Below, one piece after another: positions 1 to 6,962 of a stretch of DNA of 19,217 nucleotides (its first letter is position 1; the number at the start of each line of letters is the position of its first letter). This DNA comes from Fimenecus stercoravium (GTDB taxonomy: Bacteria; Bacillota; Clostridia; Oscillospirales; Acutalibacteraceae), in the NCBI GenBank assembly GCA_018711545.1, contig DVIC01000065.1, positions 1 through 19,217 on the forward strand, in the 5' to 3' direction. Under the pieces are notes generated by a model. That model was not told where the DNA came from. It was given only the letters and a program-made list of their open reading frames with translations, and made no database searches. The translations under genes were made by a program, and so were the position numbers.

Positions 1-902
1 ATGTTTTGGCGATATTCATTGAATGTAGTCGCGCCGATGACCTGGATCTCGCCACGGGAAAGCGCAGGCTTCAAAATATTTGCCGCGTTCATCGTGCCCT
101 CGGCATCGCCCGTGCCGACAAGGTTGTGCACCTCATCGATGAAAAGGATAATATTTCCCTCGCTCTTCACCTCGTCGATCAGCCCTTTAATGCGGCTTTC
201 AAACTGTCCGCGGAACTGCGTGCCCGCAACAAGCGCGGTGAGATCGAGCAAGTGGATCTCTTTATCGGCAAGCTTCGCCGGCACCTCGCCCGCCGCGATC
301 TTCTGCGCAAGGCCCTCGGCGATGGCGGTCTTACCGACGCCGGGTTCGCCGATCAGGCACGGGTTGTTTTTTGTGCGGCGGCACAAGATCTGCACTGTGC
401 GGTAGATCTCGCGGTCGCGGCCAATGATACGATCCAACTGCCCGCCTCGTGCACGCTCGGTCAAGTCGGTGCAATACAGTGACAGATATTTGCGCTTTTT
501 GTTCTTCTTTTGGTTTTTCTGCGCATTGCCGCCTTTTTTGGGCTCCTCCACCACGCTGACCTCGGACGGGTCGATCATATCGCCGTCGTCGTTATCCTGC
601 ACGGCTTTATTCATCCCCGGGAACAGCCCCTGCATAAAGGAAAGCGGCAGCGCACCGCCGGGCTGGAAGCCCTCCTCGCCGTCGGCGTTTTCCATCATCT
701 GCTCCATTTGCTCTGAGACCTCTTCCATTTCATCCTCTGTGATCCCCATTTGCTCCATAAGCTGCTTGATCGGGCCGATGTTCAGCTCCATGGCGCATTT
801 GATGCAAAGCCCCTCGTTGGTGGTTTTATCCCCCTCCACCTTCGAGATGAAAAATACCGCCGGATTTTTATGGCACCGGCTGCACAGCATGTTTTTGTTC
901 AT
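1..902 (-). CDS. clpE: ClpE-like ATP-dependent Clp protease ATP-binding subunit (C-terminal part outside window)
   Basis: Hexameric AAA+ unfoldase that feeds substrates to the ClpP peptidase. Only the first 300 residues lie in the window. Seen: a four-cysteine zinc finger (C7, C10, C33, C36) instead of the usual Clp-N repeats, then an acidic, methionine-rich stretch (about 45-115) and a lysine-rich linker (about 121-138). The first AAA module follows, with Walker A GEPGVGKT at 185-192 and Walker B IILFIDE at 251-257. Zinc finger plus linker plus AAA is the ClpE layout, although clostridial annotations often say ClpC. The ATG at 902 lies 3 bases after the pgsA stop, with a GAGG about 11 bases upstream, so the gene is co-transcribed and probably coupled with pgsA. 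It runs off the left edge and nothing suggests it is broken. The Clp ATPase call is firm; ClpE rather than another zinc-finger Clp is likely. Confidence 0.88.
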   Translation of the reverse strand, partial: MNKNMLCSRCHKNPAVFFISKVEGDKTTNEGLCIKCAMELNIGPIKQLMEQMGITEDEMEEVSEQMEQMMENADGEEGFQPGGALPLSFMQGLFPGMNKAVQDNDDGDMIDPSEVSVVEEPKKGGNAQKNQKKNKKRKYLSLYCTDLTERARGGQLDRIIGRDREIYRTVQILCRRTKNNPCLIGEPGVGKTAIAEGLAQKIAAGEVPAKLADKEIHLLDLTALVAGTQFRGQFESRIKGLIDEVKSEGNIILFIDEVHNLVGTGDAEGTMNAANILKPALSRGEIQVIGATTFNEYRQN

Positions 903-905
903 TCG

Positions 906-1538
906 TTATTTTTCCTCGGATTTATGCTTTCTTTCTTTGAATTGGCGGAAAGTGGACGGCAGGTAGCTCAAGAGCGCAACGAACGTGAGCGCGGCGGAAA
1001 TGATCACCAGTACGATCATCACGGGTGTCGGCAGCGTGAACCATTCGCGCAGCGCGCCGATCTCAGGCCCGAAGGCTAACACGACCACCATAACGCCGTA
1101 AAACACGAATGTGGCGACCTTGCCGTAAATTTCGGCCGCACCCGGGCGCAGCCCGATCGCGAGCATCACCGCGCCGCCCAAAATCATGACAAGTTCCTTG
1201 AACAGGAAGAACAGGAACACCCATTTAAACCACTGCATCGTCGGATCCTGGGACTTGTCCAGCACCAGAAAAATCACGACGGCGATGGTGATCTGCGTGA
1301 GCTTGTCTGCCACGGGATCCAAGATCTTGCCAAGTTCACTGATCTGGTTGAAACGACGGGCGATCTTGCCGTCAAACAGGTCCGTAAGCCCTGAAAGGAC
1401 AAGTACGACCACCGCCCACAGCGCTTCGCCGTTGTAAAACAGCACGCCAAACACGGGGATCAGCAAAATGCGGATCAGCGACAGCAGATTCGGCACGGTC
1501 AGGCATCCGCTAAACAGCGCTTTTAAATTCTCTTTCAT
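906..1538 (-). CDS. pgsA: CDP-diacylglycerol--glycerol-3-phosphate 3-phosphatidyltransferase
   Basis: Integral membrane enzyme that makes phosphatidylglycerophosphate from CDP-diacylglycerol and glycerol-3-phosphate, the committed step to phosphatidylglycerol and cardiolipin. The 210-residue protein carries the complete CDP-alcohol phosphotransferase signature D-x2-D-G-x2-A-R-x8-G-x3-D-x3-D, with D53, D56, G57, A60, R61, G70, D74 and D78 all present. Hydrophobic helices surround it and an N-terminal TVPNLLSLIRI segment is typical of PgsA. The ATG at 1538 has GAGG eight bases upstream. It follows the cvpA stop by 15 bases and precedes the clpE-like gene by 3 bases, so it is the middle gene of a three-gene unit. 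Related phosphatidyltransferases such as PssA share the signature, but length and N-terminus favour PgsA. Confidence 0.93.
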   Translation of the reverse strand: MKENLKALFSGCLTVPNLLSLIRILLIPVFGVLFYNGEALWAVVVLVLSGLTDLFDGKIARRFNQISELGKILDPVADKLTQITIAVVIFLVLDKSQDPTMQWFKWVFLFFLFKELVMILGGAVMLAIGLRPGAAEIYGKVATFVFYGVMVVVLAFGPEIGALREWFTLPTPVMIVLVIISAALTFVALLSYLPSTFRQFKERKHKSEEK

Positions 1539-1553
1539 GATAAGTACCTCAAT

Positions 1554-2246
1554 TTATAATAAAATTTCGGATAAGCTCTCCGGCAAAAAGCGTTCCACCT
1601 GCTCCACAATATAGGAATCCGATACCATGGATTCAAATCCGCCGCCGATATGCGGCGCGATGACGAGAAGCAAAAGACTGACGATCACAACGATGAGCAA
1701 GCCCTTTACTGCGCCGAGCACGGCACCAAGCCCCTGATTGAGTGTTTTAACAATCGGTATTTTAAACAGCTTGGAAACCCAATCCGCAACGATTTTAAAT
1801 ACGGCGAGCAACACAATACACAAAAGCAAAAACAAAATTGCACCAAGTGCTGCAATGCACACGGGGCGCACGACCTCATCGGTGATCCGCTGCGCGGCTT
1901 CGGCGGCGTTCGCGCCGCCGGCGAGGTGTTGAGAGAGTGCGTCCGCGTTAAAGCCCGTGCTTTCCAGATAGTCCGTCACAAAATCGGGAAGCCCCTCCAA
2001 AATCACTCCGACATCTGCACTCCCGCTGTCTTCAGGCAAGGCCTCTTCCACGCGGTTTTGGAGGCTCTCCCCAAGGAAAGCATCATACACGCCTTCTGCA
2101 AAGGGCGTGGCAAGCTGTGCGGAAAGCACGACCGCCAGCACAAAGGCGACAATATCAAGCACCGTTTTTACAATACCCTTTTTGGCGGCGACCACGATTG
2201 CGGCGACCGCGATGCACAGAAAAATCAAGTCGAGAATAATGCCCAT
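1554..2246 (-). CDS. CvpA family membrane protein
   Basis: Member of the CvpA (colicin V production) family of small polytopic membrane proteins; the molecular role in Firmicutes is not settled. The 230-residue protein has four likely membrane helices, at about 4-21, 25-45, 130-152 and 171-196. Helix pairs 1-2 and 3-4 are separated by an 80-residue, mostly acidic loop (about 48-128). The glycine-rich segment GLGAVLGAVKGLL around 172-184 is characteristic of the family. I place the start at the ATG at 2246, which has GGTGA just upstream. An in-frame ATG at 2330 would add 28 residues, but it has no ribosome binding site and lies at or before the transcription start predicted from the promoter at 2335-2363; the extra segment holds two stable hairpins instead. 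First gene of the cvpA-pgsA-clpE unit. Confidence 0.85.
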   Translation of the reverse strand: MGIILDLIFLCIAVAAIVVAAKKGIVKTVLDIVAFVLAVVLSAQLATPFAEGVYDAFLGESLQNRVEEALPEDSGSADVGVILEGLPDFVTDYLESTGFNADALSQHLAGGANAAEAAQRITDEVVRPVCIAALGAILFLLLCIVLLAVFKIVADWVSKLFKIPIVKTLNQGLGAVLGAVKGLLIVVIVSLLLLVIAPHIGGGFESMVSDSYIVEQVERFLPESLSEILL

Positions 2247-2330
2247 ATCTTCACCGTACTGCGGCAATACAGCGCCCGTTGCGCTGTAAGCCGTATCGTT
2301 CCCTTCTTTTGCTTGCAGCGTTTGCTGCAT
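2247..2330 (-). promoter_or_regulatory. structured 5' leader of cvpA
   Basis: About 80 bases of predicted untranslated RNA between the inferred transcription start (near 2328) and the cvpA ATG. Two perfect stem-loops are visible. One has 6 base pairs, TGCAGC/GCTGCA with a 4-base loop, at 2314-2329, practically at the RNA 5' end. The other has 8 base pairs, TACAGCGC/GCGCTGTA with a 5-base loop, at 2268-2288. No known riboswitch class is recognised. A 5'-terminal hairpin would be expected to stabilise the message; any regulatory role is inference. The region is also an open frame continuous with cvpA, so an extended protein is the competing reading. Confidence 0.5.
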
Positions 2331-2334
2331 CTAT

Positions 2335-2363
2335 ATTGTAGCATAATTACAGCATACTTACAA
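2335..2363 (-). promoter_or_regulatory. sigma-A type promoter of cvpA-pgsA-clpE
   Basis: On the minus strand: TTGTAA (2358-2363), a 17-base spacer, TACAAT (2335-2340), with the TGC extended -10 directly before it. Four of six and five of six bases match the consensus. The predicted start is near 2328. It lies downstream of the DUF5711 stop with no terminator in between, so it would add to read-through from the ruvC promoter. Confidence 0.7.
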
Positions 2364-2401
2364 CCGAATTTTCCATGTACAAATAGAAATCCGAATTTCC
2401 T

Positions 2402-3613
2402 TTATCCCGCTTCCGACGTGGTTTGCGCGTTTTCTTCCGTTTGCGTGGTCTCATAGCATTTTATGCCGCCGAGGGCGTAAACGTATGTGTTTTTGCCGTC
2501 TGTATACGGGCGGATGCTGTCGGCGTCTACCGCCGCCTTGCCGACGAGCGTGCCCTCAAGGTCGTAATTGTAAAGATAACTGTCGGTCAGGACGGAAACA
2601 TACCGTCCGTCGCAGGAAACGCCCTTGACGCTTTCCTCTAATTCTGTTTCAAACAACAACTCGCCGTCGCGGTCATAGGCGCGCACGATTTTGGAAGCGG
2701 AACTGCCGTATTTGGAAAGCACCGCTGCCGTATCATGTCCGTCCTCGCTGTATACGGCGGAAAGTGTGTTCAGGGAAAGATCCTCTTCAAGCGTCAATTC
2801 TGCATTTTCGGCGATGGCAAACACGCGGTTACCTGTCAGCAAGACACGTTCCTCTGACAAAAACTCAATACCCGAAACGGTATTTTCAAAGTCAAAGGAA
2901 GCGATCGGTTCGCTGTAATCGAAGTCAAAAATATGCACCTTGGTATATAGTTCGCCGTCCTGTGCGCCCAGCACCGACACAGCGGCACGTTTGCCGTTAT
3001 CGGAAAGCCCGACGGCAACGATCGTCTCCGAAGCACAGTTCCACTTAAAAATTTCCTTTTGATTTCGATTGATGACTGTCAGCGAGCTTTGCGCATTTTC
3101 CCCGCGGGAAGCCAGCGCGACCGTACCGTTTTCGGAGATCGCGCCGGTGAGCAGCTGCTGCGCACTTTCGCCCTCATATAACGTTTTAGATTTAGACTGT
3201 ACTCGATACGCCGTGCCGCCGACGTCGAGCAGCAATACCCTGCCGCCACGGCTGTCGGCATACGGTGAAGCATAGGTGTGCTGTGTCTCAGCCGACTTGC
3301 GCGCGGTGGAATCGAGCACGTAGGTATCATTCTCAGTCACAACAAACAGATCCGAACCGATCGGTTCCACAAACAAAACGCTGCTGTCTTCAAAATAATA
3401 CGGATAGCCGTCACCGCGCTGCAATCCGGAAATGAGCGAGCTTAAAGAATCACCGATGCTCGAAAACGTAACGTTGCCGAAACGCTGGGCGGCAACGACC
3501 ACCAGCGCCAACAGCACCACGACGGCGCAAAGCGCCTTGAGCACTGTCAAAAGACGTTCGCGCCCGACAGTACGGTTCTTTTTTTTCTTTTTGGGTTTGG
3601 TCTGTTTTGCCAT
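2402..3613 (-). CDS. DUF5711 family membrane-anchored protein
   Basis: Uncharacterised protein, recognised as resembling DUF5711, a family common in Clostridia. The 403 residues comprise a very basic N-terminus (lysines at 7-12), one membrane helix at about 22-43, and a long extracytoplasmic domain. That domain is made of repeated beta-strand units of the kind found in WD40/PQQ-like propellers, for example repeated patterns of SENGTVALAS, SDNGKRAAVS and DGRYVSVLT at about 40-50 residue intervals. No catalytic motif is seen. The tail (about 388-403) is polar and rich in T, E and Q. I chose the ATG at 3613, 4 bases after the truA stop, preceded by AGGTAAGG; the ATG 18 bases upstream would overlap truA by 14 bases. 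It sits between truA and cvpA; a sensor or scaffold role is conceivable but not shown. Confidence 0.75.
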   Translation of the reverse strand: MAKQTKPKKKKKNRTVGRERLLTVLKALCAVVVLLALVVVAAQRFGNVTFSSIGDSLSSLISGLQRGDGYPYYFEDSSVLFVEPIGSDLFVVTENDTYVLDSTARKSAETQHTYASPYADSRGGRVLLLDVGGTAYRVQSKSKTLYEGESAQQLLTGAISENGTVALASRGENAQSSLTVINRNQKEIFKWNCASETIVAVGLSDNGKRAAVSVLGAQDGELYTKVHIFDFDYSEPIASFDFENTVSGIEFLSEERVLLTGNRVFAIAENAELTLEEDLSLNTLSAVYSEDGHDTAAVLSKYGSSASKIVRAYDRDGELLFETELEESVKGVSCDGRYVSVLTDSYLYNYDLEGTLVGKAAVDADSIRPYTDGKNTYVYALGGIKCYETTQTEENAQTTSEAG

Positions 3614-3617
3614 AGCC

Positions 3618-4394
3618 TTACCTGCCCACATCCAAGGGATTTAAGAAAAGATCCCGTTCGTTATACGCCACTTGTGCGAGATAGAGCCCCGCTGCGGGAG
3701 CAGTCACGCCCGCCTTCGTGCGGTCGAGGCTTTCGAAAATTTTGGGGATGCAGCCCGCAGGGAGCTTACCCGACTGTATATCCAAAAGCGTGCCGACCAT
3801 GATGCGCACCATGTTGTAAAGAAAACCGTCACCCGATACTGTAAACTGCACCCGTTCCCCCTGCCGTTCTACAGAAAAGCTGCGGATCGTGCGTACCCGA
3901 TCCGCTACCTCGCTGTTCGCGGCGCAAAAGGCAGAAAAGTCATGCCGTCCGACGAAGTCCTGTGCCTGCCCGTGCAGAAAAGCCGCATCCAGTGCATAGG
4001 GATAAAAGTACGCGCGCCGCTCGTAAAAGGGATTGCGCGTCTTTCCGTTCCAAAGGATATACTGATATGTCTTACCGAGGCAATCATAACGCGCGTGAAA
4101 CTCCAAAGGGACTTCGCGGCAGGAGCGCACGGCAATGTCGCGCGGAAGCACGGCGTTGAGCGCCGCAGACAGACGTTCGGGGCAAAGCGCAGTCTCGGCG
4201 CGTACATTGCAGCAAAATTCCAGCGCGTGCACGCCGGAATCCGTGCGGCTGCACCCGGTCACGGGGTAGCGTGTACCCAAAATACGCTCCAGTGCGTCTT
4301 GCAGCGTCTCCTGCACGGTGACGGCATTGCTTTGCACCTGCCAGCCATGATAAGCGCTGCCGTCAAACATCAGCGTCAACAGAAAATTTCGCAT
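3618..4394 (-). CDS. truA: tRNA pseudouridine(38-40) synthase TruA
   Basis: Isomerises uridine to pseudouridine at positions 38-40 of the tRNA anticodon arm, in the cytoplasm. The 258-residue length is normal for the family. The catalytic aspartate is D52 in the GCSRTDSGVHA motif, and the N-terminal FDGSAYHGWQ motif and the RTI-(x)n-GDGFLYNMVR segment of the C-terminal half are present. The ATG at 4394 follows the ecfT stop by 19 bases with AAAGG and GAAAG purine stretches upstream. The ecfA1-ecfA2-ecfT-truA order is a conserved Firmicute block, normally behind rpoA-rplQ; here it is attached to ruv-glmM instead. Confidence 0.95.
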   Translation of the reverse strand: MRNFLLTLMFDGSAYHGWQVQSNAVTVQETLQDALERILGTRYPVTGCSRTDSGVHALEFCCNVRAETALCPERLSAALNAVLPRDIAVRSCREVPLEFHARYDCLGKTYQYILWNGKTRNPFYERRAYFYPYALDAAFLHGQAQDFVGRHDFSAFCAANSEVADRVRTIRSFSVERQGERVQFTVSGDGFLYNMVRIMVGTLLDIQSGKLPAGCIPKIFESLDRTKAGVTAPAAGLYLAQVAYNERDLFLNPLDVGR

Positions 4395-4413
4395 ATGTCT
4401 TTCGCCTTTCGCG

Positions 4414-5229
4414 TCAAATCAGCGCCGTCAAAAATGCATTCGAAACGCCGATGCCTGCAAGGCACACGACCGTAATGGCGATCGCCGCATAATCGCGCTT
4501 ACAAAATTTCATCACACGAAGCCGCGTTCTGCCCTCGCCCCCGCGGTAACAACGGCATTCCATGGCGAATGCCAGATCATACGCACGTGTGAAAGCGTTT
4601 ACAAACAGCGGTATAAATACGGGCACGAGCGCCTGTCCGCGCTTGAGCACGCCGCCGGAATCAAGCTGCGCGCCGCGTGCTTTCTGTGCGGACATGATCT
4701 TGTCGACCTCGTCGATCAAAAGCGGGATGAAACGCAAAGCGATCGTCATCATCATAGCGATGGTGTGCACATTGATCTTGATTTTCTTCAGCGGGGAAAA
4801 CAGCCGCTCGATCGCATCGGTCAAGAGCGTCGGCGAAGTGGTATAGGTCAAGAGCGAGCTTGCCAGCACCAGCGCGACGATGCGAACGGAGGTAAACACC
4901 GCCATGATAAGCCCGCCCGTCGTGATTTCAAACCACCCGCGCCGGAAAAGCACCGTGCCGTCATCGTTATAAAAAATTTGCAGCACGGAGGTAAGAAGCA
5001 CAATGATCACGATCGGCTTCAGACTTTTGGCAATAAGCTTGAGGGAAATGCGTGAAAGCAGCACGGCAATAACCAAATATACCAGAGAGACGCCGAGCGA
5101 CACAAAATTTTTGCAAAAAAAGATGGAGACGATATATACAAACGTCAGCACGAGCTTTAAACGCGCGTCAAGGTTGTGGATCGGCGATTTTCCCGGGAAA
5201 TACTGTCCGATGGTGATATCACGGATCAC
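4414..5229 (-). CDS. ecfT: Energy-coupling factor transporter transmembrane protein EcfT
   Basis: Membrane scaffold of a group II ECF transporter. It links the EcfA1/EcfA2 ATPases to interchangeable substrate-binding S components for vitamins and metals. The 271-residue protein has the usual membrane helices and two coupling motifs in the cytoplasmic region: AQKARGAQ (A184-R185-G186) and AMECRCYRGGEGRTR (C225-R226-C227), where many EcfT proteins read A-R-G. The start is GTG at 5229, which overlaps the ecfA2 stop by 4 bases as GTGA, with a strong GAGGGGGG seven bases upstream, so translation is coupled to ecfA2. No S-component gene lies nearby, as expected for shared group II modules. Confidence 0.93.
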   Translation of the reverse strand: MIRDITIGQYFPGKSPIHNLDARLKLVLTFVYIVSIFFCKNFVSLGVSLVYLVIAVLLSRISLKLIAKSLKPIVIIVLLTSVLQIFYNDDGTVLFRRGWFEITTGGLIMAVFTSVRIVALVLASSLLTYTTSPTLLTDAIERLFSPLKKIKINVHTIAMMMTIALRFIPLLIDEVDKIMSAQKARGAQLDSGGVLKRGQALVPVFIPLFVNAFTRAYDLAFAMECRCYRGGEGRTRLRVMKFCKRDYAAIAITVVCLAGIGVSNAFLTALI

Positions 5230-6092
5230 TGCAGCACCCCCCTCTTTTTGAAAAGTCCAATCAGCTCACGCCGCGCCTGCTTTTCCGTATAGATGTCGGT
5301 ACGCACCTCTATGCCGTGCGCACGCAAGCTTAAAAACACGCGGGTGATCTGCGGGACATCCAGCCCATGGCGCTCAAGCGCCGCCGCGTCGCGGAACACC
5401 TCGTCCACGGTGCCGCTTAAGGCGACCGTGCCGTTATCCATCACCAATACGCGCGTAGCGGTCTCGGCAATATCATCCATACTGTGGGAAACGATCAGGA
5501 TCGTGCTGCCTGTGGACACGCGGTAATTCTCAATTAAGGCGGTGATCTGCGCACGCCCGCGCGGGTCAAGCCCCGCAGTGGGCTCGTCCAGGATCAAGAT
5601 CTCGGGTTCCATAGCCAAGACCCCCGCGATCGCCACACGGCGTTTTTCGCCGCCCGACAAATCAAACGGTGATTTATCAAGCCAGGTGTCGCGGATCTCA
5701 AGATACGACGCGGCGCGGCGGACACGCTCGTCCACCTGTGCCTTAGAAAGCCCCATATTGCGCGGGCCGAACGCGATATCGCGATAGACCGTGCTTTCAA
5801 ACAACTGGTATTCGGGATATTGAAAGCAAAGGCCGACGCGAAAGCGCGCAGCATACGTGGCGGCTTTGGAAGCGTGGATATCCGCTCCGTCCAAAAGCAC
5901 CTTCCCGGAAGAGGGTTTGATGAGCCCGTTCAAATGCTGCATGAGGGTGCTTTTGCCCGAGCCTGTGTGCCCGATGATGCCCACAAGCTCACCCTTTTCT
6001 ATCGAAAGGTTCACGTTTTCAAGCGCCTGCACCCGAAACGGGGTGTTTTCGCCGTAAACGTAAGACAGGTTCTGCGTTTCAAGAATCGGCAT
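5226..6092 (-). CDS. ecfA2: Energy-coupling factor transporter ATPase EcfA2
   Basis: Cytoplasmic ABC ATPase, one half of the EcfA1-EcfA2 heterodimer that powers ECF vitamin transport. The 288-residue protein has Walker A GHTGSGKST at 41-49, Q-loop Q91 within the EcfA2-typical FQYPEYQLFE, signature LSGGE at 145-149, Walker B ILILDE at 165-170 and an H-loop SHSMDD. I chose the ATG at 6092, with GGAG about nine bases upstream. It overlaps the end of ecfA1 by 14 bases; a start 33 bases further upstream is also open but deeper inside ecfA1. The pair of tandem ATPases followed by ecfT makes the assignment firm. Confidence 0.94.
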   Translation of the reverse strand: MPILETQNLSYVYGENTPFRVQALENVNLSIEKGELVGIIGHTGSGKSTLMQHLNGLIKPSSGKVLLDGADIHASKAATYAARFRVGLCFQYPEYQLFESTVYRDIAFGPRNMGLSKAQVDERVRRAASYLEIRDTWLDKSPFDLSGGEKRRVAIAGVLAMEPEILILDEPTAGLDPRGRAQITALIENYRVSTGSTILIVSHSMDDIAETATRVLVMDNGTVALSGTVDEVFRDAAALERHGLDVPQITRVFLSLRAHGIEVRTDIYTEKQARRELIGLFKKRGVLQ

Positions 6093-6951
6093 GGTTTCGT
6101 TCTCCGAGTAAGGTATATATAGCATCTGAAAGCGCGTGCGCCGTTAAAATATCGGGCGGCAGCGGCACACCGTATTCCCGCAGATCCGCGTTCAACTGCG
6201 CGACCTTCGGAATTTCCAGCCCAACGCGGCGCAGCGTCTGTGCTTCGCGGAACACCGCCTGCGGCGTGCCGTCCAGCAAAATTTCGCCGTCATCCATGAC
6301 CAGCACACGGTCGGCGTTGACTGCCTCCTCCATGAAATGTGTGATCAGCACAATCGTGATACCACGCTCGTGATTTAAGCGGCGGATCGTGTCGAGCACT
6401 TCTTTTCGGCCCTGCGGATCGAGCATGGCGGTGGGCTCGTCCAACACCAGGCATTCGGGCAGCATGGCGATCATTCCTGCGATTGCAACGCGCTGCTTCT
6501 GCCCGCCCGAAAGCTTATGCGGCGCATGCCCGCGATATTCATACATACCGACTGCTTTCAGCGCATCGTCTACACGCTTTCGGATCTCCTCGGGCGGCAC
6601 GCCGAGATTTTCGGGCCCGAACGCGACGTCCTCCTCCACCACGGAAGCGACGATCTGGTTGTCGGGATTTTGAAACACCACCCCGACCGTGCGGCGAATG
6701 TCATAGGAAAGATCTTCGTCCGCCGTGTCCATGCCGTTGACAAACACCTTGCCGCTTTCGGGTACCAGAATGGAATTCGAGAGCTTCGCAAGCGTGGATT
6801 TGCCCGAGCCGTTGTGCCCGAGGATCACCGTAAAGCTCTCCTTTTCAATTTGCAGATCGACGTGTTTGACGCACAGAGGCAGAGGCGTTTCATCCTCGTC
6901 CGCTTCGTAGCGAAAGCACACGTCTTGAAAATCCAAAATGATGTCTGCCAT
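6079..6951 (-). CDS. ecfA1: Energy-coupling factor transporter ATPase EcfA1
   Basis: Cytoplasmic ABC ATPase partner of EcfA2. The 290-residue protein has Walker A GHNGSGKST at 45-53, Q-loop Q94 in FQNPDNQIV (the EcfA1 form), signature LSGGQ at 147-151, Walker B CLVLDE at 167-172 and H-loop H205 in ITHFMEEA. A TTG 15 bases upstream is in frame, but the ATG at 6951 has GAGGA at a good distance, and that GAGGA lies inside the would-be extension, so I take the ATG. The gene begins 11 bases after the methyltransferase stop and overlaps ecfA2, so ecfA1-ecfA2-ecfT form a translationally linked trio. Confidence 0.94.
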   Translation of the reverse strand: MADIILDFQDVCFRYEADEDETPLPLCVKHVDLQIEKESFTVILGHNGSGKSTLAKLSNSILVPESGKVFVNGMDTADEDLSYDIRRTVGVVFQNPDNQIVASVVEEDVAFGPENLGVPPEEIRKRVDDALKAVGMYEYRGHAPHKLSGGQKQRVAIAGMIAMLPECLVLDEPTAMLDPQGRKEVLDTIRRLNHERGITIVLITHFMEEAVNADRVLVMDDGEILLDGTPQAVFREAQTLRRVGLEIPKVAQLNADLREYGVPLPPDILTAHALSDAIYTLLGERNHADS

Positions 6952-6962
6952 GTTTTGATTCC

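Noticed and set aside
2247..2330. 28-residue N-terminal extension of CvpA
   Set aside because: The upstream ATG has no ribosome binding site, sits at or before the predicted transcription start, and the segment is occupied by two perfect hairpins.
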